Notes: generated by a model not told the origin, from the letters alone. A stretch of 64,000 nucleotides of DNA from Sphingobium sp. MI1205 (GCF_001563285.1 NZ_CP005188.1:2361501-2425500); one strand, 5' to 3'. Positions 29,372-38,425 are shown, counted from the first letter of the stretch. Translations and numbers: made by a program.

Positions 29372-29994
29372 TTTTTTCTTGTGGCCTCGTCGGGCGTCAG
29401 CAGGCTGAGCGCGAAGGTACCGAGCTGTAGCCGGTGCTGGGCCGGAATGCTTTGATAGCCTTCCTCGATCATCAACCCGTCAGCATCGCGCGGGAAAACC
29501 CTGCCCCCGATTTCTGTCAGCAGCAACCGCACGGAATCGATGCGGCTGATCTCCTCCCAAAAATCGGCGTCGGCCCTTAGCTCCGCCCAATCCTGGCAGT
29601 GGCGATCGAGATTGGCCTCGATCGCCAGCACGTCGGGATAGAGCTTCGCCATTTCCTGCCGCCGCTCTGCCTGCTCCTGCGCGAACAGCTTGGCCCGCGC
29701 CTCCAGGTCCGGCTCGTCGATCGAGTCCTCGTCAAACGGAAGCAGCAGATCATACCAGCGTTCGATGATCTCGGCCTGGCGCGCACCTTCAGCCGCGTCG
29801 CCGGCCGCTTCGCCGATGCGCCGCGCGCCCTCCGCGCCGATCGCCCGATATTCACCGATTGTAGGGCGGCGGACGCGGGCGATGCGCAGACGGCGGCGCA
29901 TCGCGGGGAGGTCATAGACATCGGGACGGCGGAACGCATAATCCACGCCGCCCAATGTCTTCACATGGCGATGGTCGTTTAACACGGTCGTCAT
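29368..29994 (-). CDS. tail assembly chaperone G-like (208 aa)
   Basis: A helical, acidic, charged protein located between tail tube and tape measure, the position of lambda gene G. It contains LPFDEDSIDEPDLEARAKLF. Its last codons, AGA AAA AAC TGA, include a classic -1 slippery heptamer directly before the stop. Identity rests on position, size and the frameshift. Confidence 0.85.
   Translation of the reverse strand: MTTVLNDHRHVKTLGGVDYAFRRPDVYDLPAMRRRLRIARVRRPTIGEYRAIGAEGARRIGEAAGDAAEGARQAEIIERWYDLLLPFDEDSIDEPDLEARAKLFAQEQAERRQEMAKLYPDVLAIEANLDRHCQDWAELRADADFWEEISRIDSVRLLLTEIGGRVFPRDADGLMIEEGYQSIPAQHRLQLGTFALSLLTPDEATRKN
29371..29377 (-). other. -1 programmed ribosomal frameshift site A AAA AAC
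   Basis: On the minus strand the heptamer A-AAA-AAC is in the correct phase (AG[A AAA AAC] TGA). Slipping one base back gives AAA AAA C and moves into the open frame of the T-like extension, bypassing the TGA. This mirrors lambda G/T. Confidence 0.85.
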
Positions 29995-30001
29995 TCACAC
30001 C

Positions 30002-31165
30002 TCACCAGAACAGCAGGTAGATCCAGCTGTCGGGACCGACAGCTTCGAAGGGCAGGCCGTCGGCTGCGATGCCGTCCAGATCCTCTTCCTCATTACCGGT
30101 GTAGGCGATGGCCGGAATGAAGATGGAAATGCGGTTGCCGTCGACCTCGCCCCAATTCAGCCAGATCGGCTTGGTCGTGCCGGCGACCATGTCTGCCCAG
30201 GCATTGCGCTCCGACAGCGTCTTCATCTGCGGGTTGATCCGGCCCGTGGGGCGCCGGTCGGTCACGCGCGCAGGATCGTAGCCATAGATCGCGCCGGGGC
30301 AGTCCGCCTGCGTGAGGACATTGCCCCAATCGAGTGTGAAGTTGCGGAAGCAGACCCGCGTGCCGTCGAGAAAGGCGTCGGCATCGCGCAGCGGGCGCGG
30401 GCGCGTGGCGTCGAACACGCCGGCAGCGGGGTTCGCGACGTCTTCAGGGTCGGACAGCATCCCGCGCACGGTGAAGGTGAAGCGGCCCGTCTGCCGAGTC
30501 TGCACGGCGAAGGCGATGTTGGCAGCGCCACCCAGCAGCTTCTTCAGGATGGCGTTCCCGGTACTGCTGTTCTTCTGATAGACGTAGCTGGTGATCGTCT
30601 TCAGCGCGGTCGAGGCCGGCACATAGAGATTGCCTGCCTTCACCGAATAGGTGGTGGTTGCGTCAGGCTCGGTGTCCCAATCGGGATAGACGTCAGCCAC
30701 CTTGGTCGTGGTGTCGTAGGCGGTGATAACGCGAGTCTGGCCGCTGCCCGTGCCACCAGTGGTGACGATCACGAAGCCCTTCAGGTCGGTCGACGGCGCA
30801 CCCACGGCCAGCGTGATCGCTGCCGCCGCGCCAGCCTGGGCGGTGCCGGTGCTGGCCGCCGCCAGCGTGGTGAGGCCGAGGGCCCCCGCTTTCAGATACG
30901 GGTCCATTTCCGGCGCAGTGCCCGGCGTGCCGGAACCCTTGGCGAAGATGCGCTGGCTGTGCTCGACATAGCCGCCGCCGACGATCGACTGCATACTGTC
31001 GAGCGAGCCGGTCACTTCGTTCGTGCGCTCCAGTTCCATGTTCGGCGCGACGCGCGGCTCCTCACAGAGCACGGCATTGGCCGAAGGCGTTGGCGATGCG
31101 TCCGTGCCGGAGGTGGTTTCCTCCTTTGCCAGCACGAGGCGGTTTTTGATCAGGAAATCACCCAT
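30002..31165 (-). CDS. major tail tube protein (387 aa)
   Basis: The sequence starts MGDFLIKNRLVLAKEETTSGTD and has an N-terminal tube-type fold (NMELERTNEVTGSL, YLKAGALG), followed by an inserted beta-rich domain (about 105-185) and a C-terminal part (FTFTVRGMLSDPEDV, LDWGNVLTQADC). It sits at the place of lambda gene V, upstream of the G-like chaperone. It is long for a tube protein, probably because of an Ig-like decoration. Confidence 0.85.
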   Translation of the reverse strand: MGDFLIKNRLVLAKEETTSGTDASPTPSANAVLCEEPRVAPNMELERTNEVTGSLDSMQSIVGGGYVEHSQRIFAKGSGTPGTAPEMDPYLKAGALGLTTLAAASTGTAQAGAAAAITLAVGAPSTDLKGFVIVTTGGTGSGQTRVITAYDTTTKVADVYPDWDTEPDATTTYSVKAGNLYVPASTALKTITSYVYQKNSSTGNAILKKLLGGAANIAFAVQTRQTGRFTFTVRGMLSDPEDVANPAAGVFDATRPRPLRDADAFLDGTRVCFRNFTLDWGNVLTQADCPGAIYGYDPARVTDRRPTGRINPQMKTLSERNAWADMVAGTTKPIWLNWGEVDGNRISIFIPAIAYTGNEEEDLDGIAADGLPFEAVGPDSWIYLLFW

Positions 31166-31193
31166 CGGTCACGGTCCTTTGTTCGGGCTTCGA

Positions 31194-31445
31194 TTACTTC
31201 GCCTTGCGACCGGCGGAGGCCGGAGCGAGTGGCGATGGTGGATCGGTGAGATCAACTTCGGGCAGCGTCACCGCTTCGCCGTCCGGCCCCTTGATGGTGT
31301 CGACGATGTCGGCCAACGCCACATCGCGCGCCTGCGCGTCGACGTTCACCGCTGCCCCGTCGTCGCCGATCACATGCGTGTCGCCGCTGCGGGGTGTGAA
31401 ACTCATTCCCTGCTTGTCGCCCATGACTGTCTCCATTGAATTCAC
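31194..31445 (-). CDS. small phage protein between tail terminator and tube (83 aa)
   Basis: The start is GTG, overlapping the tail terminator stop (GTGA); an ATG three codons later is also possible. The product is acidic with the segments VIGDDGAAVNVDAQARDVALADIV and PPSPLAPASAGRKAK. No family was recognised. Position and overlap support expression with the tail genes. Confidence 0.6.
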   Translation of the reverse strand: MNSMETVMGDKQGMSFTPRSGDTHVIGDDGAAVNVDAQARDVALADIVDTIKGPDGEAVTLPEVDLTDPPSPLAPASAGRKAK

Positions 31446-31915
31446 GGCCCGACCTGCGAGGCATCGCCCTCGCGGGTCAGGAACCGTGCCGAAAAATCCA
31501 TGACGAGGCCGCCGACGACGCGCGCGCCCTTTTCCGAGCGACCGAAAACCGGGTCGCTGCCGCCGCGCGCTTCGATCATCTCGACCAGACCGCCCAGCTG
31601 GATGTCGTCGGGATCAAGCAATGCATTCATCACCGCGACAAACCCGGCGTCGATCAGCGCTTCCTTGCTGATCCCCGCCGATTCCTTCTCGCGGATGATC
31701 AGGCCGATCGAGAATTCTACCTCACCCTCTTCGACGCCACCTGACAGGCCGCGCGGATCAAGCAGGCCACCGTCAAACATGACAAGAGCGTTCAGCCGGT
31801 CATCGCCCAGCGGGTCGCTAGGGTTGCGCTCGGCAGTCGCCCATTCAAGCGCGTCACGGACAGCCTCGACCTTGGCGAAGACGGCCTGCAAAATCTGCTC
31901 GCGAACGCTGCTCAT
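31442..31915 (-). CDS. tail terminator, gpU-like (157 aa)
   Basis: The N-terminal helix SSVREQILQAVFAKVEAVRDA followed by LNALVMFDGG and VEFSIGLIIREKES fits the alpha-beta tail terminator fold. It lies just before the tail tube region, where lambda gene U is found, and is 157 residues against 131 in lambda. It should close the head-proximal end of the tail. Confidence 0.72.
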   Translation of the reverse strand: MSSVREQILQAVFAKVEAVRDALEWATAERNPSDPLGDDRLNALVMFDGGLLDPRGLSGGVEEGEVEFSIGLIIREKESAGISKEALIDAGFVAVMNALLDPDDIQLGGLVEMIEARGGSDPVFGRSEKGARVVGGLVMDFSARFLTREGDASQVGP

Positions 31916-32634
31916 GCCGCCGGTCCTGTTGTGCCGCTCTGCCCCAGCAGGGCGAGGAAGTTATTTTCAAGTTCCGGCCCTGCGGCGGCGAGGATGGTGT
32001 CGATCCCGCGCAGTGACGCAGGGAAGCGCAGCTCGTCGACCAACGTCGCCAGCAGCACCACCTTGCCGCCGCGCTTGCTGCCGGCGCTGTTCTTGAAGGC
32101 CCGCATCAGGAAGGATTTTCCATCCTTCCCCTTGCGGATGAATATCCGGCTATCGCCGAAATTACCGACCTGTCCCATCAGCGATCCCGGCGCCTTGCGG
32201 TTCGGTATCTTCAATTTGCCGCCGCCGCTGGCCTGAAGGACGCCGCCCTTGATGTGCAGCACCAGGAAGTCGATGAAGCTCCCCGGCCCCTTGCCGCGCC
32301 CCCACTTCGAATAGACCAGGCCGGTATATTGCCCCTGCGTCGACAGGTCGTTGTAGAATTTCGACTGCGCCGCCGCGTTCGACACTCGCCGATGATTATT
32401 GCCGTGCATCTTCGACCCGCGAAAATGCTGGTCGATGAAGTTGCGGATCTTGATCTTCACGCTGTTGGTCGTGTGCTCGACCGCATCAACCGCAGCGCCT
32501 TTAATGACGATCGCATCCTGCTCCAGGATGGCGCGACCCTCTTGCGAGGCAGCCTCACCCGCAATCTCTATACCGAATCCACGCCCGAACCCCCGTTCAA
32601 AGCTGGTCAGCTTGCGCCCCGGAACGAACACCAT
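31912..32634 (-). CDS. neck/tail completion protein at the gpZ position (240 aa)
   Basis: The start MVFVPGRKLTSFERG is 4 bp after the stop of the connector gene. The protein is basic with DAVEHTTNSVKIKIRNFIDQHFRG and several Gly/Lys-rich loops. No precise family is certain; the position (after FII, before U) matches lambda gene Z, a minor tail protein needed for correct head-tail joining. Confidence 0.6.
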   Translation of the reverse strand: MVFVPGRKLTSFERGFGRGFGIEIAGEAASQEGRAILEQDAIVIKGAAVDAVEHTTNSVKIKIRNFIDQHFRGSKMHGNNHRRVSNAAAQSKFYNDLSTQGQYTGLVYSKWGRGKGPGSFIDFLVLHIKGGVLQASGGGKLKIPNRKAPGSLMGQVGNFGDSRIFIRKGKDGKSFLMRAFKNSAGSKRGGKVVLLATLVDELRFPASLRGIDTILAAAGPELENNFLALLGQSGTTGPAA

Positions 32635-32638
32635 GGGA

Positions 32639-33001
32639 TCAGTCCACCAGTACCAGGTCGGCGGCCCACATGAAGCCGGTCTCGTCCAGCTTCGGTTCGC
32701 CAATCACGTCGAGCGTCTCGGCCCCCGGAAGCGCGTCGCCATCCTCATCGACGGGCACCACGATGCGGGCACCCCGTCCGACCGTGGCGACCTCGTCTGC
32801 ATTGATCCAGACGGCGCGCTCCGCACCCGATGCCGCCGCCTCCCCGACCGCCATCCGGTTCTTCCCCTGGCCGCGATCATAGACGATCGTGCAGACGACG
32901 GCATCGCTGCCGCTGCCCCCGGAGGGGGTGAACAGCGCCAGCTCTGCGAATTCGCTGGAGGAGAAGAAGCTGGCGCGGTCCGAGGCGGATTCAACCGGCA
33001 T
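32639..33001 (-). CDS. head-tail connector, gpFII-like (120 aa)
   Basis: The length and order fit lambda FII (117 aa), which joins head and tail. The sequence starts MPVESASDRASFFSSSEFAE and has beta strands such as VVCTIVYDRGQGK and GARIVVPVDEDGD. The assignment is by position and fold-like pattern rather than clear identity. Confidence 0.65.
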   Translation of the reverse strand: MPVESASDRASFFSSSEFAELALFTPSGGSGSDAVVCTIVYDRGQGKNRMAVGEAAASGAERAVWINADEVATVGRGARIVVPVDEDGDALPGAETLDVIGEPKLDETGFMWAADLVLVD

Positions 33002-33004
33002 GGA

Positions 33005-33352
33005 TCAGCCTGCCTTGCCCGACTTGATGAGCGCGATCAGGCCATCCTTGTCTGTGCCAGGCTCGATCGCGACCTTGCGCATCAGCAGCACGGCTTCCAG
33101 CTCGGCGCCGGACAGCAAGTCCAGATCGGACAGGTCGTCGTCATCGGCCTGCATTACATCGCGCTCGATGATGACGCCCTTTGCCTTCAGTCCGTCCACG
33201 GCCTTGGTGTTCAACCCCAGCTTCTTCAGAATGGCGCTGGTGAGATGCGTTCCCTTCTCGGCGACATGCCGTTCGACCTCGCCCTCTTTGCCTTTGACCG
33301 GCACACCGCCGCGAAGCTGCTGCGCCGCGACCAAAATTGTCTTCGTGGCCAT
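33005..33352 (-). CDS. packaging/capsid accessory protein with C-terminal HeH/LEM-like motif (115 aa)
   Basis: Residues about 80-112 (LSGAELEAVLLMRKVAIEPGTDKDGLIALI) match a HeH/LEM helix-extended-helix motif found in phage head genes. The N-terminal region (LVAAQQLRGGVPVKGKEG, VERHVAEKGTHLTSAIL) resembles phage proteins found next to the major capsid. In lambda order this is the FI position, where the protein assists the terminase during DNA packaging. Confidence 0.62.
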   Translation of the reverse strand: MATKTILVAAQQLRGGVPVKGKEGEVERHVAEKGTHLTSAILKKLGLNTKAVDGLKAKGVIIERDVMQADDDDLSDLDLLSGAELEAVLLMRKVAIEPGTDKDGLIALIKSGKAG

Positions 33353-33438
33353 GGATGGCCTCCTGTGAAATCGGGAAAAACGTGGCCGCCACCGTGCAGG
33401 GCGGCGGCCACAGGTTTGGCGACGGAGAGGATGCCGCC

Positions 33439-34473
33439 TTATCGGACCGTAGCGCAGAGCGTCGCGTTGATGCGCTTCGGCACCGGAATGGGTGCCGACG
33501 CGCTTTCCAGCAGCTCGGCGCCGGTGTTGTCGTCGATCCAGTTCTTCGAGAAATAGGCGCCCTTGCCATATTGGTTGCGCGCATCTTGGATGAGGCCGAA
33601 CGCGGTTACCCCCTCAACGCCGCCCTGGCTGACCAGGATGACGGTATAGTCGGGGAGCAGAGCCTCGATCGAGCCGGAGTCATTCTCGAACTTGTCGTTA
33701 TAGACATAGAATTCGATGTTGCCGTCGCGGCCCTTGAACACCGGCGAACCCGGCAGCTGGACAGTGAGGCCCAATTCATAGGCGACGCTGGTCTGACCGA
33801 GCGTCTTGTCGAGCGCCTTCTGCGCCTTGGGATCGGCGATGTAGAGCGCCCATGCCTTACGGTCCATGACGACGATATTGACCGCGCCGCCCGATTCTTC
33901 ACCGACCTCGTTGATCCAGTCGTCGACATCGTCATAGGGCGAGACGCCGGTTTCGCCCCAACGATCGCTGGTCAGCAGGGTCTTGGTGAGGCCAGCGCTG
34001 CGCTGATAATCGACCGTTGTGGCCGGATAGTCGGCGCTCGACAGCACCAGCGTGCCGGTCTTCAAGACCGATGCCGCCATCCATTCGACGCGACGGTCGA
34101 TCTTCCGGCGATGGCCGTTGAGCAGGTCGAATATGATCAGCTCGTGGCGCTCGGCCGCGCTTAGTTCGCCCCAAGGCTTCTCGCCGGCGATGCGCTTCAT
34201 CACCTGGCTCGCGGGCACCGGGTTGCGGGGCTTCACATAGGCCGGGACTATCGACTCCTTCTGAAAGCCGCGCGGCTGCTGGACTTTGCCCGGCGAATAG
34301 GGCGACACCAGCGGCGCGAGGCGCAGGTCGTCCAGCACGCGGTCCATCGACACCTGTTCGGTGTCGAATTCCAGCAGTCCGGGGAAAGCGATCTTCATCA
34401 GGAAATTGCCGGGGATGAAGAGGGAGTCGATCATCGGCAGCAGTTCTTCGGTGCCGTAAAGTGCGTCGGGCAT
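33439..34473 (-). CDS. major capsid protein, lambda gpE family (344 aa)
   Basis: The sequence has the Phage_cap_E layout: an N-terminal PMIDSLFIPGNFLMKIAFPG, then EFDTEQVSMDRVLDDLRLAPLVSP, KPRNPVPASQ, and a C-terminal FYVYNDKFENDSGSIEALLPDYTVILV. The length equals lambda gpE (341). It lies after the decoration protein, as in lambda. Confidence 0.94.
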   Translation of the reverse strand: MPDALYGTEELLPMIDSLFIPGNFLMKIAFPGLLEFDTEQVSMDRVLDDLRLAPLVSPYSPGKVQQPRGFQKESIVPAYVKPRNPVPASQVMKRIAGEKPWGELSAAERHELIIFDLLNGHRRKIDRRVEWMAASVLKTGTLVLSSADYPATTVDYQRSAGLTKTLLTSDRWGETGVSPYDDVDDWINEVGEESGGAVNIVVMDRKAWALYIADPKAQKALDKTLGQTSVAYELGLTVQLPGSPVFKGRDGNIEFYVYNDKFENDSGSIEALLPDYTVILVSQGGVEGVTAFGLIQDARNQYGKGAYFSKNWIDDNTGAELLESASAPIPVPKRINATLCATVR

Positions 34474-34497
34474 TTGCTCTACCTTCCATGAAAATAA

Positions 34498-34524
34498 ACC
34501 CCGGCTTCACGCGGAAGCCGGGGT
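34498..34524 (-). terminator. hairpin between decoration and capsid genes
   Basis: ACCCCGGCTTC and GAAGCCGGGGT form an 11-bp perfect stem with a 5-base loop. On the minus strand it is followed by TTATTTTC. It could stop part of the transcript or stabilise the capsid mRNA. Confidence 0.65.
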
Positions 34525-34561
34525 GCGACCCGGTGGGCCCGGTTGATGGTGGGTGACGCGA

Positions 34562-35230
34562 TCAGTCGTCGATCAGGATACCCTTCAGGCGCAGACCCTC
34601 GCGGATGCTGGCAACCGTGTGGCCGGTGCCGAGCGTCAGCGCGCCCGCCACCACATTGGCGGTCTCATAAGCGATGGCTTCGGTATCGCCGCCGCTGGCG
34701 TCGCAATCATAAGCCAGCACCATATCGGGGGTTTCCGACCCGTCGACCGCTGCGGCGAGCGAGAGCTTGTACTTCCCCGACCCGGTCGCATAATCGACCA
34801 CCACGGGGATCCGGTCGCCAGCAACGAAGTCGGTCGATCCATCGGCGAGCGTGAAGTTGATCGAGCCGTTATAGGCCTGGCCAATCACGCCGGTCCCATC
34901 GACAGTACCGTCGGGCAGGGTGACTTCGTAGGTGCCGCCATTAGCCGCTGGCTCGATGATGACAACCTGATACGTGCCCTCCTGTGCCCCGGCGTCGGAC
35001 GTAACCGTGCCAATCGAGCCGTTGCCAGGGGTGCCCGCCGGGGTAGCGGAGACCGCCGCACCGGGGGTGACGGTGACGGCGCCCAGCGCAATGGCGCCGA
35101 TCACCGCGCCGGCCACCAGGTTCTGACCGGACAGGATCGTTACCTTGCGCGTGGTGTAGGGGCCGGAGGCAAGCAGATGCTTCGGGCTGTAGGGCGTTTC
35201 TTGCGAATAATCGGCCTGTTCATAAGCCAT
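34562..35230 (-). CDS. head decoration protein, gpD-like with inserted domain (222 aa)
   Basis: The ends match the gpD family: YSPKHLLASGPYTTRKVTILSGQNL at the N-terminus with an Ala/Gly beta pattern, and VAGALTLGTGHTVASIREGLRLKGI at the C-terminus. Between about residues 65 and 155 lies an extra beta-rich stretch, making it roughly twice the size of lambda gpD (110). The insertion likely decorates the outer capsid face. Confidence 0.88.
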   Translation of the reverse strand: MAYEQADYSQETPYSPKHLLASGPYTTRKVTILSGQNLVAGAVIGAIALGAVTVTPGAAVSATPAGTPGNGSIGTVTSDAGAQEGTYQVVIIEPAANGGTYEVTLPDGTVDGTGVIGQAYNGSINFTLADGSTDFVAGDRIPVVVDYATGSGKYKLSLAAAVDGSETPDMVLAYDCDASGGDTEAIAYETANVVAGALTLGTGHTVASIREGLRLKGILIDD

Positions 35231-35247
35231 GATGCATTCCCTTCACG

Positions 35248-35274
35248 AAAAAGGGCGGCCCATCGGACCGCCCT
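35248..35274 (-). terminator. intrinsic terminator upstream of the decoration gene
   Basis: Read on the minus strand, AGGGCGG...CCGCCCT is followed by a run of six T. It lies between the protease/scaffold and decoration genes. Its position downstream of the protease stop is unclear because it precedes that gene in transcription order, so it more likely trims read-through from decoration transcripts. Confidence 0.6.
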
Positions 35275-35315
35275 GCGATGCTCCAATGGGGCAAGCCCCG
35301 GTGATGATCGGCCGC

Positions 35316-35732
35316 TCAGCCGGCCTTCGCGGGGAGACCAGGGATCTTGCCGCGGAAACGAGCCACCGCGGCCTCACCGCGATTGCCCTTCTCGCCTGTC
35401 CCGGTGCCGCGCGCCTCGCCACCGCTCGGCAGTGCGTCCGTCTTGACCGCGTCCGACTTCGCCGCTTCCAAAGCGGTCGCGGTTGCAGCCTTCGCAGCCT
35501 GCGCCAGCCCGATCGCGTAATCGCCCGCGCTGGTGCCTTCCGTCATGGCCTTCGACAGCGATGCGCTGATCGTGCTGTCGCTGTCCAGCTCGGCGAGCGC
35601 AGTGATGCGTTCACGTTCAGCCGTGGTGGCGGCAGCCGACGCGTTCGCCGAAGCCGTGGCGACAGCGGCATCCAGCTGCGCCTGAGTGTGCACGGGCGTG
35701 TCGTCCGCCGGTGCGGCAGTTTGAGTGGTCAT
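35316..35732 (-). CDS. nested scaffold protein (Nu3-like, 138 aa)
   Basis: An in-frame ATG at 35732 inside the protease gene is preceded by AAGGGA at good distance. The product (MTTQTAAPADDTP...) is the Ala/Thr-rich helical C-terminus of the protease-scaffold fusion. This repeats the lambda C/Nu3 arrangement, where the scaffold is made both as a free protein and as a fusion. Confidence 0.6.
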   Translation of the reverse strand: MTTQTAAPADDTPVHTQAQLDAAVATASANASAAATTAERERITALAELDSDSTISASLSKAMTEGTSAGDYAIGLAQAAKAATATALEAAKSDAVKTDALPSGGEARGTGTGEKGNRGEAAVARFRGKIPGLPAKAG

Positions 35733-36722
35733 AACGCTTCCCTTCATCGTTCGCGCACCGGGCGCGGGACGGGCGGCCCGTCCGTTCAATCCGCCGCCAT
35801 TCACTTGCTCGGAAAATTCCGCCATGGAATCGGCCCAGCTCATGACCTTGTCCGCGAGGCCCGCCTGCACAGCCTCCTCGCCCTGATAGACCCGGCTCTG
35901 CTGTGCCCGCACCGCCTTCTCATCCAGCCCGCGCGCGGTGGCGACATGGGCGACGAAGCGATCATAGCTGGTGGCGATCAGCGTTTCGTAACGGGCCTTG
36001 ACCTCATCGGGCAGCGGCTCGAACGGGTTGCCGTCGGCCTTGTGTGCGCCCTGCGCGATGAGCGTTACCTTGATGCCATCGTTTGCCAGGCGCTGGCTGA
36101 AATCGACATGCATCATGATGACGCCGATCGATCCGGCATAGCCCAGCTCATGCACTGTCACATCATCGGCGCAGCAGGCGATGGCGTAGGCTGCACTGCA
36201 TCCGACGCCCCGAATGATCGCGCGGGTCGGCTTCGTGCCGCGCCGAGCCATCAGCTGCTGCACGCATTCGAAAAGGCTCGCAACCTCACCGCCGGGGCAG
36301 TCAATGTCATAGATCAGCCCGCGCACATCGGGGTCGGCGTCGGCTGATGCGACCTGTGCACAGATGCCGTCATAGCCCGTGAAGCCCGAGACGGGGCCGA
36401 TGCCATTCTCGGCCACCAGCTCACCGCGTATATCAATGTGCGCAATACCAGCATACACCATCATCAGATCGGCAGCGGGCCGCGTCGGTGCAACCCGATC
36501 GGTGCGCGACCGCGCCTCGATCTTCGTGCGCTCGTCGGCCGCCAGTTCGGAAAGCTGGGGCAAGGTCATGGAGCTCCCGTCGCTGGCGACGAACAGCTGC
36601 CCTACGTCCAGTCGTTCGCCGATCGCGCCCAGAACGATCGCGGCCGTGTCGGGCATCACCGCCAACGGGGCATTGAACAAGCGCCGCGTGATCGCGGCGC
36701 GCGAAAAGGCGCGGCTGCTCAT
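35316..36722 (-). CDS. head maturation protease, S49 family, fused to scaffold (468 aa)
   Basis: The N-terminal 300 residues are an S49 (SppA/ClpP-like) peptidase as in lambda gpC: VMVYAGIAHIDIRGELV, GLIYDIDCPGGEVASLFE, the nucleophile region GVGCSAAYAIA, then HELGYAGSIGVI with HVDF. The C-terminal third is the Ala-rich scaffold. It processes portal and head proteins in the procapsid. The start overlaps the portal stop (ATGA). Confidence 0.9.
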   Translation of the reverse strand: MSSRAFSRAAITRRLFNAPLAVMPDTAAIVLGAIGERLDVGQLFVASDGSSMTLPQLSELAADERTKIEARSRTDRVAPTRPAADLMMVYAGIAHIDIRGELVAENGIGPVSGFTGYDGICAQVASADADPDVRGLIYDIDCPGGEVASLFECVQQLMARRGTKPTRAIIRGVGCSAAYAIACCADDVTVHELGYAGSIGVIMMHVDFSQRLANDGIKVTLIAQGAHKADGNPFEPLPDEVKARYETLIATSYDRFVAHVATARGLDEKAVRAQQSRVYQGEEAVQAGLADKVMSWADSMAEFSEQVNGGGLNGRAARPAPGARTMKGSVMTTQTAAPADDTPVHTQAQLDAAVATASANASAAATTAERERITALAELDSDSTISASLSKAMTEGTSAGDYAIGLAQAAKAATATALEAAKSDAVKTDALPSGGEARGTGTGEKGNRGEAAVARFRGKIPGLPAKAG

Positions 36723-38422
36723 TCCTGCTCTTCCTTCTGATCGGATGGCGCCGTTTCATTCCCGCCGCCCTTGGCGTTCGGAATCGGCAAGCCGCCATCC
36801 ACAAACCGCTTGTGCTCGGATGCCCGCACCGTGACGTTGCTGTCATAGTCGCCGCCATTGAGGCCGGCGGTGATCTGCGCGCCGGTCGACCAGGCATGCG
36901 CCTCATAGACTTCCAGCGCCTTCGCTTCGCGCGCCGGGTCCAGCGTGATCTTGCCATCACCCCTATGGCGCGCCCGCGACCATGCAACGCGCCGCGTCGC
37001 ATTGGTAAGGAAGCCTGGCATTTTGTAGACGCCCCGCACGACCTGCTCGTGCAGCCAGCATGAATAGCCGACCTGACACCACATCGACGACAGCCATTCC
37101 CGCTTGGGCATGACATAGGTCAGGTAGAACACCTCCAGCGCGCCCCGGCTTGCCGAATAGCTCGCGGTGAAGTGCAGCAGCAGGATTTCATAGGGCACCT
37201 TGGTCGCGGCCGAGAGCTGCCGGACCATGCCGAGAAAGAAAGGATCGAACGCGGGATTGGGCCGACCTGGCGATTTCACATCAACTTCGGACTCGCTGTC
37301 GATTTCCAGTACCGACCCGGCTTCCATGCGGATGTTGCCGCCACGATCGCTGCCGTCACCAGTATAGGCGCCGCCGCCCGACACCATGCGGGCTTCTTCG
37401 CTTTCGGCGCCATAATCGGCCTCGGGCATACTGCCGGCGCCGGGGGACTTGTAAACGATGGCAAGCATCGCGGTCATCACGGCCGCGAACAGTTCCGCGT
37501 CGGTGAGGTCGGACACCTGGCGCAGGATCTCCAGAACGGGCGCCAGAACCGGAATGCCCCGCGTCTGCCCGCCGCGCCGCTTCGACATGATCAGCACGGC
37601 GCTGGGCAAGCCGCTCTTCTCGCCCCAAATCGGAATGCGGACCGTATCACCCGCCGTGCGAGCATAGCGTCCACCGAACGCTCCATCGGGCGCCTTTTTC
37701 AGCACATGCACCGCGACGGGTGCGTTATAGCCGTCGACCTCGACGCCATCGGTGCAGACATTGCCGGTGCTGTTCAACGGCTTGCCTTCGACATGCCCCA
37801 GCGGCGAAACGATCCAGTCCGCCTCGACCAGCTTCCACGCGGTGAAATGCGTGCGGCCCAGCTGATCGTCGGCCCAGCAGCGCAGCGGCACGATGTCGCC
37901 GGACTCCAGGACGCCGCGCATAACGATTTCCTGCAGGCCGTATCCGGTCGTTCCCCGCTCCGCGTCGGGATCGGTCGACGACATGTAATCGTCATAGTCC
38001 TTGGCGATCTGCCGGTTGAGCGCCGCAGCGTCTTCATCCGAAAGGCCGACTGCCGCCCCGTCAATCTCCGGAATCGCCATAAGGCCAGAGCCGACTGTGA
38101 AGTCGATCGGACGCTCAACCGCCGCCGTTCCCAGCGGGATGTTCATGGCCGCGTGGCGCGACCGCGCAATCAGCGTGTCGCGCTTCGCTGCGTCCTGATT
38201 GGGCGTGCGCAGCTTTGCAGCCCAGCCCCGCGTCTGCCGCCGGTCCGACTGCCCGCCATAATAACCCCCCTGTCCCGTGACCTGACCGCCGGGGCTGATC
38301 GGCAAGCCTGCCGTCATCGACGTGGCCGCCGTCAGCGCAGCCCGAGCTGCAAAGCGGCGCGCACCGCGTTCCGGCGACACCGCGGCGACCATGCGGTCAA
38401 AGAAATTCTGGCGCACGTGCAT
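36719..38422 (-). CDS. portal protein, lambda gpB family (567 aa)
   Basis: The sequence shows the Phage_portal_2 pattern: RGWAAKLRTPNQDAAKRDTLIARSRHAAMN, a KRRGGQTRGIPVLAPVLEIL helix region, and LLHFTASYSASRGALEVFYLT with WLHEQVVRGVYKMPG. The length matches lambda gpB (533) allowing for C-terminal variation. It forms the dodecameric ring for DNA entry and exit. Confidence 0.93.
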   Translation of the reverse strand: MHVRQNFFDRMVAAVSPERGARRFAARAALTAATSMTAGLPISPGGQVTGQGGYYGGQSDRRQTRGWAAKLRTPNQDAAKRDTLIARSRHAAMNIPLGTAAVERPIDFTVGSGLMAIPEIDGAAVGLSDEDAAALNRQIAKDYDDYMSSTDPDAERGTTGYGLQEIVMRGVLESGDIVPLRCWADDQLGRTHFTAWKLVEADWIVSPLGHVEGKPLNSTGNVCTDGVEVDGYNAPVAVHVLKKAPDGAFGGRYARTAGDTVRIPIWGEKSGLPSAVLIMSKRRGGQTRGIPVLAPVLEILRQVSDLTDAELFAAVMTAMLAIVYKSPGAGSMPEADYGAESEEARMVSGGGAYTGDGSDRGGNIRMEAGSVLEIDSESEVDVKSPGRPNPAFDPFFLGMVRQLSAATKVPYEILLLHFTASYSASRGALEVFYLTYVMPKREWLSSMWCQVGYSCWLHEQVVRGVYKMPGFLTNATRRVAWSRARHRGDGKITLDPAREAKALEVYEAHAWSTGAQITAGLNGGDYDSNVTVRASEHKRFVDGGLPIPNAKGGGNETAPSDQKEEQE

Positions 38423-38425
38423 CCC

